Shown in pieces: positions 1 through 6,956 of a DNA stretch of 11,891 nucleotides. Below the pieces are notes generated by a model that made no database searches, was not told the origin of the DNA, and saw only the letters and a program-made list of their open reading frames with translations. Position 1 is the first letter of the stretch. Every line of letters begins with the position of its first letter. The stretch covers positions 1 through 11,891 of the forward strand of contig JAGHBG010000062.1 in assembly GCA_021161105.1 (NCBI GenBank). Direction: 5' to 3'. This DNA is from Thermotogaceae bacterium. Its GTDB lineage: Bacteria; Thermotogota; Thermotogae; Thermotogales; Thermotogaceae. The position numbers were made by a program, and so were the translations under genes.

Positions 1-3
1 AAT

Positions 4-33
4 TTGACATAAAAAAAAACAAAAGAGTATACT
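4..33 (+). promoter_or_regulatory. Sigma-70-type promoter for cstA
   Basis: A perfect -35 hexamer TTGACA lies at 4-9 and a -10 hexamer TATACT at 28-33. The spacer is 18 bases and rich in A. The start of transcription would fall near position 40, leaving a leader of about 40 bases before the cstA ATG. This is the best promoter match in the window and implies that cstA and the small gene after it are transcribed from here. The call rests on sequence pattern only. Confidence 0.75.
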
Positions 34-41
34 AAGAACAA

Positions 42-55
42 GTAACATTTGTTAC
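42..55. promoter_or_regulatory. Inverted repeat GTAACA-TT-TGTTAC, candidate operator
   Basis: This is a perfect 6-base palindrome with a 2-base centre, placed just after the -10 element at about the transcription start. A repressor bound here would block initiation or clearance, so it is a reasonable operator candidate for control of cstA. As RNA it would form only a weak hairpin, so a DNA-binding role is more likely. No regulator gene lies in the window and I do not recognise the site as that of a particular family. Confidence 0.4.
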
Positions 56-81
56 AAATCTAAAGGAGGAGGTGGGGGAAT

Positions 82-1794
82 ATGGGTTTTTTAATCTTTA
101 TATTATCTGTTATATGGTTTTTTGTAATGTACAAGCTCTATGGCGGCTGGATTGCAAAGAAGATCTTCAAACTCGATGACTCAAGAGTAACGCCAGCCCA
201 TGAACTCGAAGATGGTGTAGACTATGTTCCAACAAACAAGTGGGTAGTTTGGGGTCACCATTTCACTTCCATAGCAGGGTTAGGTCCTATAGTGGGCCCT
301 GCTATAGCGATTATGTGGGGATGGGTACCTGCAGTTCTCTGGGTAACACTTGGAACAGTTTTTGCAGGTGCAGTTCACGATTTCGGTTCATTGGTTGTTT
401 CTATGAGAAACAAAGGTAAAAGTATCGGTGAGTTAACCACCAGAATTGTAGGTCCAAGGGCAAAGTACCTCTTTATGGCAATAATCTTCTTTGAGCTCTG
501 GATAGTTATAGCTATTTTCGCCATGATTATGGGAATACTCTTTAAAATGTACCCTCAGTCAGTCTTCCCGGTATGGATGGAAATACCAATTGCTATAACT
601 CTTTCTTACATGGTTTATAAAAAGGGAAAGAACCTTCACACATGGTCATGGATAGCGCTTATTCTTATGTATGTCACAGTATTTATTGGAGTCTTTATTC
701 CTATTAGCCTCCCAAATCCAGTCGTTACATGGCTCTGGATTCTCATGATTTACGCATTCATCGCTTCTACTCTTCCTGTGGAAACTCTTCTTCAGCCAAG
801 AGACTACATTAACTCTCATGAGCTTTTGGTCGCAATGGGACTAATCTTTGTAGGAGCTATTGCAGCTGTTATTGCTGATCCTGCTCATCTGAACTATGTT
901 GCACCAACATTCAATCCAACTCCAAAGGGAGCTCCTCCAATCTGGCCATTCTTATTTGTCACGATTGCATGTGGTGCTATTTCTGGATTTCACTCTCTGG
1001 TTGCTTCTGGAACTTCTTCTAAGCAGATAAACAAAGAAAGCGATGCCCTTCTTGTTGGATATGGTGGAATGATTTCTGAAGGCATATTGGCATCGCTAGT
1101 CATCCTTGCGGTCGCGGCTGGATTTGGAGCACTTGGAAAAGGTCATGAAGCCGGAGTTGCAGCATGGACACAGCACTATGCTAACTGGGCATCCGCAAAA
1201 GGGCTTGGAGCAAAGATAGGAGCATTTGTTGAGGGTTCAACAAACATGATGATGTATGTTTTTGGAAAAAGCAAATTCGTTCATGATCTATTGGCTACAA
1301 TTATGGGAGTTTTCGTAGTCAGTTTCGCAGGAACTACTCTTGATACCGCTACGAGGGTTCAAAGATATATAATCCAAGAGGTAGGAGACAGTTTGAAACA
1401 AAATTGGCTGAAAAATAAATATGTTGCTACACTTGTTGCCGTTGCTTCAGCTCTCGCACTTGCGCTTGTTAAACCAGATGGAACAGGAGCTCTCATACTC
1501 TGGCCACTTTTCGGAACAGTTAATCAGCTTCTTGCTGCTCTTGCACTTTTGATCATAACTGTTTATCTTGTAAGAAAAAGAGTGAATCCATGGATAGCGG
1601 CTATACCTATGATTTTCATGGTTATTATGACCGCCTGGGCAATGGTAATGAATATTAATAACTATGCCAAATCTCATAACGGATTACTTTTAACCGTTGG
1701 AACTATTGTCTTCATACTCATGATATGGCTTATAATTGAGGCGATAACTGTTCTTTCCAGGGCAAAAAAATTTACAGAGGGTGAAATGGATTGA
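82..1794 (+). CDS. cstA: CstA-family carbon starvation / pyruvate-peptide transporter, short form
   Basis: This is a polytopic inner-membrane protein of 570 residues with more than a dozen hydrophobic segments. CstA family members import pyruvate or peptides, probably with protons. Visible family motifs are HHFTSIAGLGPIVGP at residues 59-73, GAVHDFGSL at 96-104 followed by SMRNKGKSIGEL, and FHSLVASGTSSKQ in the middle. E. coli CstA is about 700 residues, so this is the shorter version common in anaerobes, without the long C-terminal extension. The ATG at 82 is preceded by a very strong AAAGGAGGAGGTG ribosome site at 62-74. A promoter and inverted repeat lie just upstream, and the stop overlaps the next small gene by 4 bases. 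The convergent operon ferments 2-oxoacids and amino acids, so uptake of such substrates would fit, but the actual substrate is unknown. Confidence 0.93.
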   Translation: MGFLIFILSVIWFFVMYKLYGGWIAKKIFKLDDSRVTPAHELEDGVDYVPTNKWVVWGHHFTSIAGLGPIVGPAIAIMWGWVPAVLWVTLGTVFAGAVHDFGSLVVSMRNKGKSIGELTTRIVGPRAKYLFMAIIFFELWIVIAIFAMIMGILFKMYPQSVFPVWMEIPIAITLSYMVYKKGKNLHTWSWIALILMYVTVFIGVFIPISLPNPVVTWLWILMIYAFIASTLPVETLLQPRDYINSHELLVAMGLIFVGAIAAVIADPAHLNYVAPTFNPTPKGAPPIWPFLFVTIACGAISGFHSLVASGTSSKQINKESDALLVGYGGMISEGILASLVILAVAAGFGALGKGHEAGVAAWTQHYANWASAKGLGAKIGAFVEGSTNMMMYVFGKSKFVHDLLATIMGVFVVSFAGTTLDTATRVQRYIIQEVGDSLKQNWLKNKYVATLVAVASALALALVKPDGTGALILWPLFGTVNQLLAALALLIITVYLVRKRVNPWIAAIPMIFMVIMTAWAMVMNINNYAKSHNGLLLTVGTIVFILMIWLIIEAITVLSRAKKFTEGEMD

Positions 1795-2069
1795 TTTTTG
1801 TTGGGTTCACCCATCAATTTGGCAGGATAGATTACTCAGGAATAGAAAAGTACAAAGAAAAAAATAAAGTTGAAAGGGTCGTTATATTTTGTAGAAAAGC
1901 ACCGATTGATGAAATAAAACAATTAGCAAAAGGTTATGAATTTGTAATTACCAGTAATCCAAGGAAAGAAGCAAGAGCTTATGCTAAGAGGTTGAAAAAA
2001 GAAGGAAAGAAAGTCGTAGTAGAGGATCTTCAGGACTTTGGGGAAAGAGCTATAAGGGATGTTTGTTAA
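1791..2069 (+). CDS. Small unrecognised alpha/beta protein coupled to cstA
   Basis: A 92-residue protein that I do not recognise. It starts with TTG at 1791, overlapping the cstA TGA by 4 bases. A ribosome site AGAGGGTG at 1776-1783 sits 7 bases upstream, so translation is probably coupled to cstA. The pattern alternates strand and helix: MIFVGFT, VERVVIFCRK, a helix around APIDEIKQLAKG, YEFVITSN, a basic helix around ARAYAKRLKKEG, then KKVVVEDL. There is no signal peptide or membrane segment, so it is probably cytosolic. It does not resemble YbdD/YjiX, the small Cys-rich partners of enterobacterial CstA. Its position suggests a role linked to the transporter or its control, which is inference. 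The coding call rests on the overlap, the ribosome site and the folded-protein-like composition. Confidence 0.75.
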   Translation: MIFVGFTHQFGRIDYSGIEKYKEKNKVERVVIFCRKAPIDEIKQLAKGYEFVITSNPRKEARAYAKRLKKEGKKVVVEDLQDFGERAIRDVC

Positions 2070-2108
2070 AAAAGCATATATAATTAAGCACTAATCTAAA
2101 TCACGGAA

Positions 2109-2167
2109 CAAGGAAAAACACCCCCGAGGTGGTGAAGCAAAGCCATTGAGGGGGGTGTTTTTCTTTG
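2109..2167. terminator. Very long bidirectional hairpin terminator
   Basis: The arms 2109-2125 and 2151-2167 pair over 17 bases with a single G-T wobble. The core is AAAAACACCCCC against GGGGGTGTTTTT. The loop is 25 bases and can itself form a short GTGG/CCAT-type stem. Each strand ends its stem with five T, so either strand can terminate. It lies about 40 bases after the small gene that follows cstA and faces the convergent operon. That suits a shared barrier between the two transcription units. Confidence 0.8.
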
Positions 2168-2210
2168 AGTGAGAAATAGCGAAAGTTCGAAAATATTCAC
2201 AGAAACTTAA

Positions 2211-2447
2211 ACAAAAAATCATCAGACTTTACTCACAAAAGCTACTTTCAATAAGCTACTACATTGCTCTTCTTTTCAGTTACAGATAAAAAAACCAAGT
2301 CAGATTATTGAAGAATTGTCCGCATTTAAGGAAGAGTTAGTTAAAGACACATGACAAAAGAAGAAAATACATACGATTTTACAACGAAGAAAGTTTCAAA
2401 AAACATGGCTCCGGTTGAACACCGAAGCCATGTTGTTGAAAAGTTAA
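2211..2447 (+). pseudogene. Possible decayed C-terminus of an IS3-family transposase
   Basis: No intact gene is present, but broken frames resemble the tail of an IS3-family OrfB transposase. One frame reads YIRFYNEE at 2368-2391, close to the YIRFYNxER signature of that family. A second frame continues FQKTWLRLNTEAMLLKS to a TAA at 2445-2447, resembling the usual FQKKLGxLTPxEYR ending. Upstream in the second frame, 2211-2354 is open for 47 codons (including KPSQIIEELSAFKEELVKD) to a TGA. At least two frame changes and one stop are needed to join the pieces. I cannot see the catalytic DDE residues, terminal inverted repeats or target duplication. Chance resemblance remains possible in such AT-rich DNA. 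Confidence 0.35.
2398..2434 (-). terminator. Rho-independent terminator of the oxidoreductase operon
   Basis: On the minus strand, AACATGGCT pairs with AGCCATGTT. After one mismatched pair the stem continues with four more pairs (arms 2402-2415 and 2421-2434, loop of 5 bases). A run of six T (2403-2398) follows, partly in the stem. It lies about 110 bases after the stop of the gamma-subunit gene, the last gene of the minus-strand operon. It overlaps the IS3-like relic, so the terminator may have arisen from or been placed by that sequence. Confidence 0.7.
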
Positions 2448-2462
2448 TAACGTATTTTTTTT

Positions 2463-2487
2463 ACTTCTCCCACTTTTGTGGGCAAGT
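2463..2487 (+). terminator. Weak hairpin, possible additional plus-strand terminator
   Basis: CCCAC-TTTT-GTGGG (2469-2482) is extended by ACTT/AAGT across a 2-base internal mismatch and is followed by a T-rich stretch (TTTTTCTTT). On the plus strand this has the form of a modest intrinsic terminator that would stop transcription before it enters the antisense of the oxidoreductase genes. On the minus strand there is no T run after it. The rest of 2435-2545 holds nothing else I can identify. Confidence 0.3.
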
Positions 2488-2545
2488 TTTTCTTTATATC
2501 TAGCGGAGTCTTTTATATTTATTCCTTTTCATAAAAGCTTCTACA

Positions 2546-3090
2546 CTATAATTGCTCTCTTGCAAGGCGCATTCCTTCTTCGACTGCTTTTTTGTTCAAA
2601 TCTAAAAATGCTGCTTTCTTACCTGTCATTTTCTTCTCAAGGGCTCTAAAAACACTTTCTTTTGATACAACTTTTGTTGCTTCTATAAACGCACCAAGCA
2701 TAACCATGTTTTGAGCCTTTACATTACCAAGTTTCTCTGCAACATCGTTGGCAGGTATTTTTATTACCTTGATATCCTTCCTCTGAGGTTCTCTATCTAT
2801 CATAGATGTATTCATCACAAGTATACCACTCTCTGCAAGGGTAGGCTCGAATCTCAAAAGCGATGGTATGTTGAATATAGCTATTTCATTTGGTGTATCG
2901 ACAACAGGAGAAGCTACAGGTTCATCAGAAACAACTACAGTACAATTGGCAGTACCCCCCTCATCTCAGGACCATAAGAAGGAAGCCATGTCACATGTTT
3001 GCCTTCTATCATACCAGCCTGAGCTATTATCTGTCCAAAAAGCATTACACCCTGCCCACCAAAACCGGCTGCTATGATTCTGTGCTCCAT
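2546..3090 (-). pseudogene. 2-oxoacid:ferredoxin oxidoreductase gamma subunit, frameshifted
   Basis: The gamma subunit of VOR/KOR-type enzymes helps assemble the complex that turns 2-oxoacids and CoA into acyl-CoA, CO2 and reduced ferredoxin. The gene should start at the ATG at 3090, overlapping the beta-subunit TGA by one base, and reads MEHRIIAAGFGGQGVML with the family GxGGQG motif. At the plus-strand C run 2955-2960 (six G on the coding strand) the frame breaks inside the conserved MRGGTANC motif. As written it reads MRGVLPIVL and stops at 2937-2935 after 51 residues. Adding one G restores PEMRGGTANCTVVVSDE and joins the 103-residue downstream frame, giving 181 residues, the normal family length. 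The cause may be a sequencing error in a homopolymer, a real mutation, or slippage. The rest of the protein looks intact and under selection. Gene symbols differ between naming schemes, so none is given. Confidence 0.88.
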
Positions 3091-3878
3091 CACTTCACCC
3101 CCTTTTCTTTCATGACCTCTGTTACCTTATCTACATAAACTCCAAGGGGGAATTCCTTTACCATATTCTCATCAAGCCATTTGCCTGCCTCAACAGGATC
3201 CATACCCCAGTTTGTTGGACATGTTGAGAGAACTTCTACTATGCCAAAACCTACATCGAGAAGTTGAGCATAGAAAGCCTTCTTTATAGCCATCTTCGCC
3301 TTTGGAACATCCTGCGGTTTTGAAACTTTTACTCTTTCCGCATAAGCAACTCCGGGAAGAGCTTTCATTATCTCCATAATATGAATTGGATAACCCTCTC
3401 TTTTCGGATCCCTACCATAAGGGCTTGTGGTTGTTTTCATCCCAAGAAGAGTGGTTGGAGCCATCTGTCCTCCGGTCATTCCATACACAGCGTTGTTTAT
3501 AAAAACTGTCGTTATCCTTTCTCCTCTGTTAGCTGCGTGGATAGTCTCTGCCGTTCCTATCGCTGCAAGATCTCCATCTCCCTGGTAAGTTAAAACGAAC
3601 ATATCCGGCCTTGCTCTTTTCATTCCAGTGGCAACTGCCAGTGCTCTTCCATGAGCTGCAACAGTTCCATCAACATCGAAGAATTCATAAGCAAAAACAG
3701 AGCACCCAACCGGTGCAACAAGAAGAGTCTTTTCTTTAAGGCCAAACTCATCTATGAGCTCTGCTATCAATCTATGAACTATTCCATGGTGACAGCCTGG
3801 ACAGTATGTAAATTCCTTTCCGCTTAATGATTTAGGCATGGAAGCCAAAAGAATAGCATCTTTTACCTGCTCACTCAT
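3090..3878 (-). CDS. 2-oxoacid:ferredoxin oxidoreductase beta subunit (thiamine diphosphate-binding)
   Basis: 262 residues, full length for the family. This subunit binds thiamine diphosphate and, with the alpha subunit, decarboxylates the 2-oxoacid. The N-terminal CPGCHHG (residues 26-32) is typical of VOR/KOR beta chains. The cofactor signature runs from GDGDLAAIG (100-108) to NNAVYGMTGGQ (128-138), including the Mg-binding Asp and Asn. CPTNWGM (220-226) near the C-terminus is also a family motif. The ATG at 3878 follows a full-strength AGGAGGTGA site that includes the stop of the alpha gene, indicating translational coupling. The last base of the TGA is the first base of the gamma-subunit ATG. 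Substrate is probably a branched-chain 2-oxoacid because of the ptb and buk neighbours. 2-Oxoglutarate enzymes are closely related and cannot be excluded. Confidence 0.93.
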   Translation of the reverse strand: MSEQVKDAILLASMPKSLSGKEFTYCPGCHHGIVHRLIAELIDEFGLKEKTLLVAPVGCSVFAYEFFDVDGTVAAHGRALAVATGMKRARPDMFVLTYQGDGDLAAIGTAETIHAANRGERITTVFINNAVYGMTGGQMAPTTLLGMKTTTSPYGRDPKREGYPIHIMEIMKALPGVAYAERVKVSKPQDVPKAKMAIKKAFYAQLLDVGFGIVEVLSTCPTNWGMDPVEAGKWLDENMVKEFPLGVYVDKVTEVMKEKGVK

Positions 3879-3883
3879 TCAAA

Positions 3884-4945
3884 TCACCTCCTGATTTCCT
3901 TCATCAATGCTTCTAATATTTCCGCCGGTGTTGGTATAACTCCAGCAAGTCTTCCATAGAACGGAGTACGGGCTTTACCCAGAACTGCTAATTTAACATC
4001 TTCAAGCATCTGACCGGCACTCATCTCAACTGTCATTACTATATCTACCTTTTCTGCGAGTTCTGAAAGCCTTTCGTATGGGAAGGGATAAAGAGATACA
4101 GGTCTGAAGAGTCCTGCTTTTATACCTTTTTCTCTTGCCATCTTCACAGTACTCTTCACTATTCTGCCCACCGTTCCATGAGCAACTATTATTACTTCCG
4201 CATCTTCCGTCATAAACTCCTCCCACTTTTTCTCTTCAGCTTCTACTTTTCTGTATGTCTCCTGCAATACAAGATTCATCTTTTCCAGTTCGTATGGATC
4301 TATATTAAAAGAGGTTACATACCTTGCTTTTCTCCCTCTTGCACCTGTTAGAGCCCAGTCATCTTTGCTGGGAAGCGTGGATAGATCAACAGGATCCGGA
4401 AATTCAACTGGCTCCATCATCTGGCCAAGCATCCCATCAGCAAATATAACAACTGGTGTTCGGTACTTATCCGCAACATCAAAGGCATGGATTGTAAGCT
4501 TTACTGCTTCCTGTAACGACGATGGAGAATAAACCGGGAGTCTGTAATCTCCATGCCCACCACCTTTTACAACCTGAAAGTAATCTCCCTGAGATGGTTG
4601 TATGTCTCCAAGACCGGGACCACCTCTTACAACATCAACAAAGACTGCAGGGAGTCTTGCATTTGCCATGTAAGAAATCCCCTCTTGCATCAAAGAAAAT
4701 CCAGGTGATGATGTGGAAGTCATCACCCTAACACCCACTGATGATGCTCCATACATCATATTAACCGTTGAAACCTCACTTTCTGCCTGGAGAAAAACTC
4801 TGCCTTCTTGGGGCATTCTCCTTGCCATGTATTCTGTAAGTTCGCTCTGCGGGGTAATCGGATATCCAAAGTAAACTGTACATCCAGCTCTAATGGCGGC
4901 TTCTCCAATCGCTTCTGTTCCTTTCACCATTATCTTCTCGCCCAT
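3884..4945 (-). CDS. 2-oxoacid:ferredoxin oxidoreductase alpha subunit
   Basis: 353 residues, the catalytic partner of the beta subunit. Family motifs are VKGTEAIGEAAIRAG at the start, GYPITPQSE (27-35), the ESE of QAESEVSTVNM (55-57), TSTSSPGFSLM (77-87) and RGGPGLG (108-114). The C-terminal half carries the second pyrimidine/transketolase-C type domain, with VIIVAHGTVGR near the middle. An in-frame ATG lies at 4951, but the GGAGGG site (4957-4952) directly abuts it. It is 6 bases from the ATG at 4945, so I chose 4945, which drops two residues. The gene sits 12 bases after the ferredoxin subunit and 5 bases before the beta subunit. Together these form a four-subunit VOR-type enzyme rather than the long single-chain pyruvate oxidoreductase of many bacteria. 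Symbol vorA or vorB is used for this subunit depending on the scheme. Confidence 0.93.
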   Translation of the reverse strand: MGEKIMVKGTEAIGEAAIRAGCTVYFGYPITPQSELTEYMARRMPQEGRVFLQAESEVSTVNMMYGASSVGVRVMTSTSSPGFSLMQEGISYMANARLPAVFVDVVRGGPGLGDIQPSQGDYFQVVKGGGHGDYRLPVYSPSSLQEAVKLTIHAFDVADKYRTPVVIFADGMLGQMMEPVEFPDPVDLSTLPSKDDWALTGARGRKARYVTSFNIDPYELEKMNLVLQETYRKVEAEEKKWEEFMTEDAEVIIVAHGTVGRIVKSTVKMAREKGIKAGLFRPVSLYPFPYERLSELAEKVDIVMTVEMSAGQMLEDVKLAVLGKARTPFYGRLAGVIPTPAEILEALMKEIRR

Positions 4946-4957
4946 CCTCATCCCTCC

Positions 4958-5197
4958 TTACTTGCTTAGAGCAGGTGTTTTGTACCTGTATACCGTTATA
5001 CACACATCAGGGCACGTGTAATAACAGAACTGGCATGCTATACATCCTTCACCTATGTACTCTGCCGGGTGATAACCTTTACTGTTAAATTCCTCAGAAA
5101 ACCTAATAACATTTGCTGGACATGCATTTATACAAAGACCACATCCCTTACACCTCTCCTGATCAATCTCGATAAAGCCAAGCGTTTTTCTTGCCAT
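4958..5197 (-). CDS. 2-oxoacid:ferredoxin oxidoreductase delta subunit, 2x[4Fe-4S] ferredoxin
   Basis: 79 residues. It carries electrons from the thiamine-containing core to external ferredoxin. Two classic clusters are visible: CKGCGLCINACP with Cys 16, 19, 22 and 26, and CIACQFCYYTCP with Cys 52, 55, 58 and 62. There is an extra Cys 66. A longer frame opens at an ATG at 5218, but that lies inside the end of the ATPase gene and upstream of the strong AAAGGAGGT site (5212-5204). The ATG at 5197 is 6 bases after that site and gives MARKTLGFIEID, so it is preferred. The ribosome site overlaps the ATPase stop codon, so the two are translated in tandem. Confidence 0.93.
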   Translation of the reverse strand: MARKTLGFIEIDQERCKGCGLCINACPANVIRFSEEFNSKGYHPAEYIGEGCIACQFCYYTCPDVCITVYRYKTPALSK

Positions 5198-5211
5198 ATA
5201 CTGACCTCCTT

Positions 5212-5859
5212 TCACCATTGAAGTTCCATGTATCTCTCTATGATGAACTTATCAAACTCACAATCACAATCCTTTAAAAAACTCGGGACTACAGTAAAAG
5301 CAACTGGTATTTCCAAAATTTTTGAAGCTTTTTTAACTATTTCTTCACCTTCCTTTATAACTTCTTCTGTTGTATCCGGGCCAAGATTCGTGTTGGATAC
5401 AAGAAAATCGAAATCCACCCTTGCCCTATTTCTAAGCTTTTCATAAAATGTGACTATACCTTCAACTGTATTTGTGAACGGCCTTCTAGTATTTATCACA
5501 AAATAAATTGTGGTATTTTTCATAAACGTTCTTAAATATCCAAGAACGGCTATTCCATCTTCTTCTCCACCAACATCTAAAACGGCTTTTATATCTTTGT
5601 TAGACAGTATTCCAAAAACCTCTGGAGGAATCATTGGAGTGTCAGCCCAAACATATTTTCCTGGCGGTACAACCACTTTGATCCCAAATTCCTCCAAAAA
5701 ACCTCTTTTATCCCTCGAACGAAAATAAGGAGACACATAATCAAGATCCGCCAAAGCTACATTTTCTCCTTCTTTAGCAAGTTTTAAAGCCATATTCATA
5801 GCTATTTCAGTCTTTCCAGATCCAAACATCCCAACAAATGCCATGTTTTTCTTCTCCAT
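5212..5859 (-). CDS. P-loop ATPase of the MinD/ParA/CobQ-like group, role unknown
   Basis: 215 residues. A Walker A loop GMFGSGKT (10-17) is followed by a helix, then LADLDYVSPYFRSRD (37-50) in the place of the switch region. A Walker B-like DVGGEED lies at 95-101 and SNTNLG at 155-160, near where these ATPases recognise the base. This pattern fits a soluble SIMIBI-class NTPase of the CobQ/MinD/ParA type. It has a standard rather than the deviant KGGxGK loop. Near the C-terminus there is a DCDCE stretch (Cys 198 and 200) that could hold a metal. It lies between butyrate kinase 2 (stop 2 bases upstream) and the ferredoxin subunit, so it is part of the operon. Roles in assembling the iron-sulfur enzyme or in regulation are possible, but there is no direct evidence. 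ATG 5859 has a GGAAGGA site 5 bases upstream. Confidence 0.85.
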   Translation of the reverse strand: MEKKNMAFVGMFGSGKTEIAMNMALKLAKEGENVALADLDYVSPYFRSRDKRGFLEEFGIKVVVPPGKYVWADTPMIPPEVFGILSNKDIKAVLDVGGEEDGIAVLGYLRTFMKNTTIYFVINTRRPFTNTVEGIVTFYEKLRNRARVDFDFLVSNTNLGPDTTEEVIKEGEEIVKKASKILEIPVAFTVVPSFLKDCDCEFDKFIIERYMELQW

Positions 5860-5861
5860 AA

Positions 5862-6947
5862 CTATCCTTCCACAACTTCTTTGTAGCGTTTCGCTTTTTC
5901 TTCTCCTCGCAAAGTTCTTAAGACCCCCAGGGCCAAAGCACTTTCTTCATCTCCACCCGGATATACGAGGACAGGAGCAATAAAGGACACCATTTCTGTC
6001 AACCATTTAACTAAAAACTCAGTATCATAAGCAAGGCCCCCTGTTAAAACAATTGCATCGACTCCTTCTAACAGCGCCATCGCCATCTTACCTATCCATT
6101 TTGCTATCTGATGAGCCATTGCTCTGTAAACAAGTCCTGCTTCTTTATCGCCGTTTCTTATCCTATCCTGAACTTCCATAGCATTGTTAGTACCAAGGTA
6201 AGCAACAAGTCCGCCTCTACCTTTTATTCTTTTTCTCATCTGCTCAAAAGTGAATTTCCCGCTGTAGGCAAGATCTATGACCTGCGTTATTGGAAGGGTT
6301 CCGCTTCTTTCTGGTGTAAATGGACCATCACCATCAAGAGCGTTATTCACATCAACTACTCTTCCTCTTCTGTGGGCTCCAATAGAAATTCCACCACCCA
6401 TGTGTACTACCACCAGATTTACATCTTCATACTTCTTTTCAAGCTCCTGTGCGGCTTTTCTTGCAACTGCTTTCTGATTCAATGCATGAAAAATAGATTT
6501 TCTTACGAAATCAGGGTGGCCTGATATCCTGGCTATATCCACCATCTCATCAACAACAACAGGATCAACTATATATGCTTTAACACCAGCTTCTTTTGCA
6601 AGTTCATTAGCAATTAATGCTCCAAGGTTTGACGCATGCTCACCATACTTTCCTTCTCTTAGCTCCTGAAGCATAAGGTCGTCCACTTCATATGTTCCAC
6701 TGGGAATGGGGCGGATAAGTCCGCCCCTTCCAACTATCGCAGAGAAACTTTTGATATCATATCCCGCTTTTTTTATAAAATCTAAAATGACATTTTTCCT
6801 AAACTCATATTGATCTGTAATCCTTTCAAAACCCTTGAGCTCATCAACGCTATGACGAATTGTTTCTTTTAAAACCTCTTTATCATCTTCGTATATCGCA
6901 AGCTTGGTGGAAGTTGAACCTGGATTTATAACCAGTATCCTGTACAC
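5862..6947 (-). CDS. buk: Butyrate kinase 2 (branched-chain fatty acid kinase)
   Basis: 361 residues, full length. It converts acyl-phosphate and ADP to a short-chain fatty acid and ATP, the substrate-level phosphorylation step. It belongs to the acetate/butyrate kinase (ASKHA) family. All usual motifs are present: NPGSTSTK (8-15), GRGGLIRP (73-80), FHALNQKAV (153-161), HMGGGIS (182-188), NNALDGDGPFTPERSG (201-216), TGGLAY (302-307) and PGGDEESAL (330-338). The start is GTG at 6947, 5 bases after GAGGTG (6958-6953), which overlaps the ptb stop. It is the more canonical of the two kinases flanking ptb. From memory, Thermotoga maritima has the same buk-ptb-buk arrangement and its second kinase has a known structure. 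Butyrate, isobutyrate and isovalerate are all possible products. Confidence 0.93.
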   Translation of the reverse strand: MYRILVINPGSTSTKLAIYEDDKEVLKETIRHSVDELKGFERITDQYEFRKNVILDFIKKAGYDIKSFSAIVGRGGLIRPIPSGTYEVDDLMLQELREGKYGEHASNLGALIANELAKEAGVKAYIVDPVVVDEMVDIARISGHPDFVRKSIFHALNQKAVARKAAQELEKKYEDVNLVVVHMGGGISIGAHRRGRVVDVNNALDGDGPFTPERSGTLPITQVIDLAYSGKFTFEQMRKRIKGRGGLVAYLGTNNAMEVQDRIRNGDKEAGLVYRAMAHQIAKWIGKMAMALLEGVDAIVLTGGLAYDTEFLVKWLTEMVSFIAPVLVYPGGDEESALALGVLRTLRGEEKAKRYKEVVEG

Positions 6948-6956
6948 GTTTTCACC

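Noticed and set aside
2126..2150. Loop sequence AAGCAAAGCC resembling part of a cyclic-di-GMP (GEMM) riboswitch
   Set aside because: The conserved GCAAACC arm and second hairpin of that riboswitch are missing. The motif sits in the loop of a terminator downstream of genes, not in a leader.
2868..3138. Overlapping plus-strand open frames around the gamma-subunit gene
   Set aside because: They have no ribosome sites or recognisable proteins. They are opposite the well-supported, though frameshifted, gamma-subunit gene.
6111..6524. 137-codon open frame on the plus strand
   Set aside because: It lies wholly antisense to butyrate kinase 2, which has all its family motifs. The frame is a shadow.
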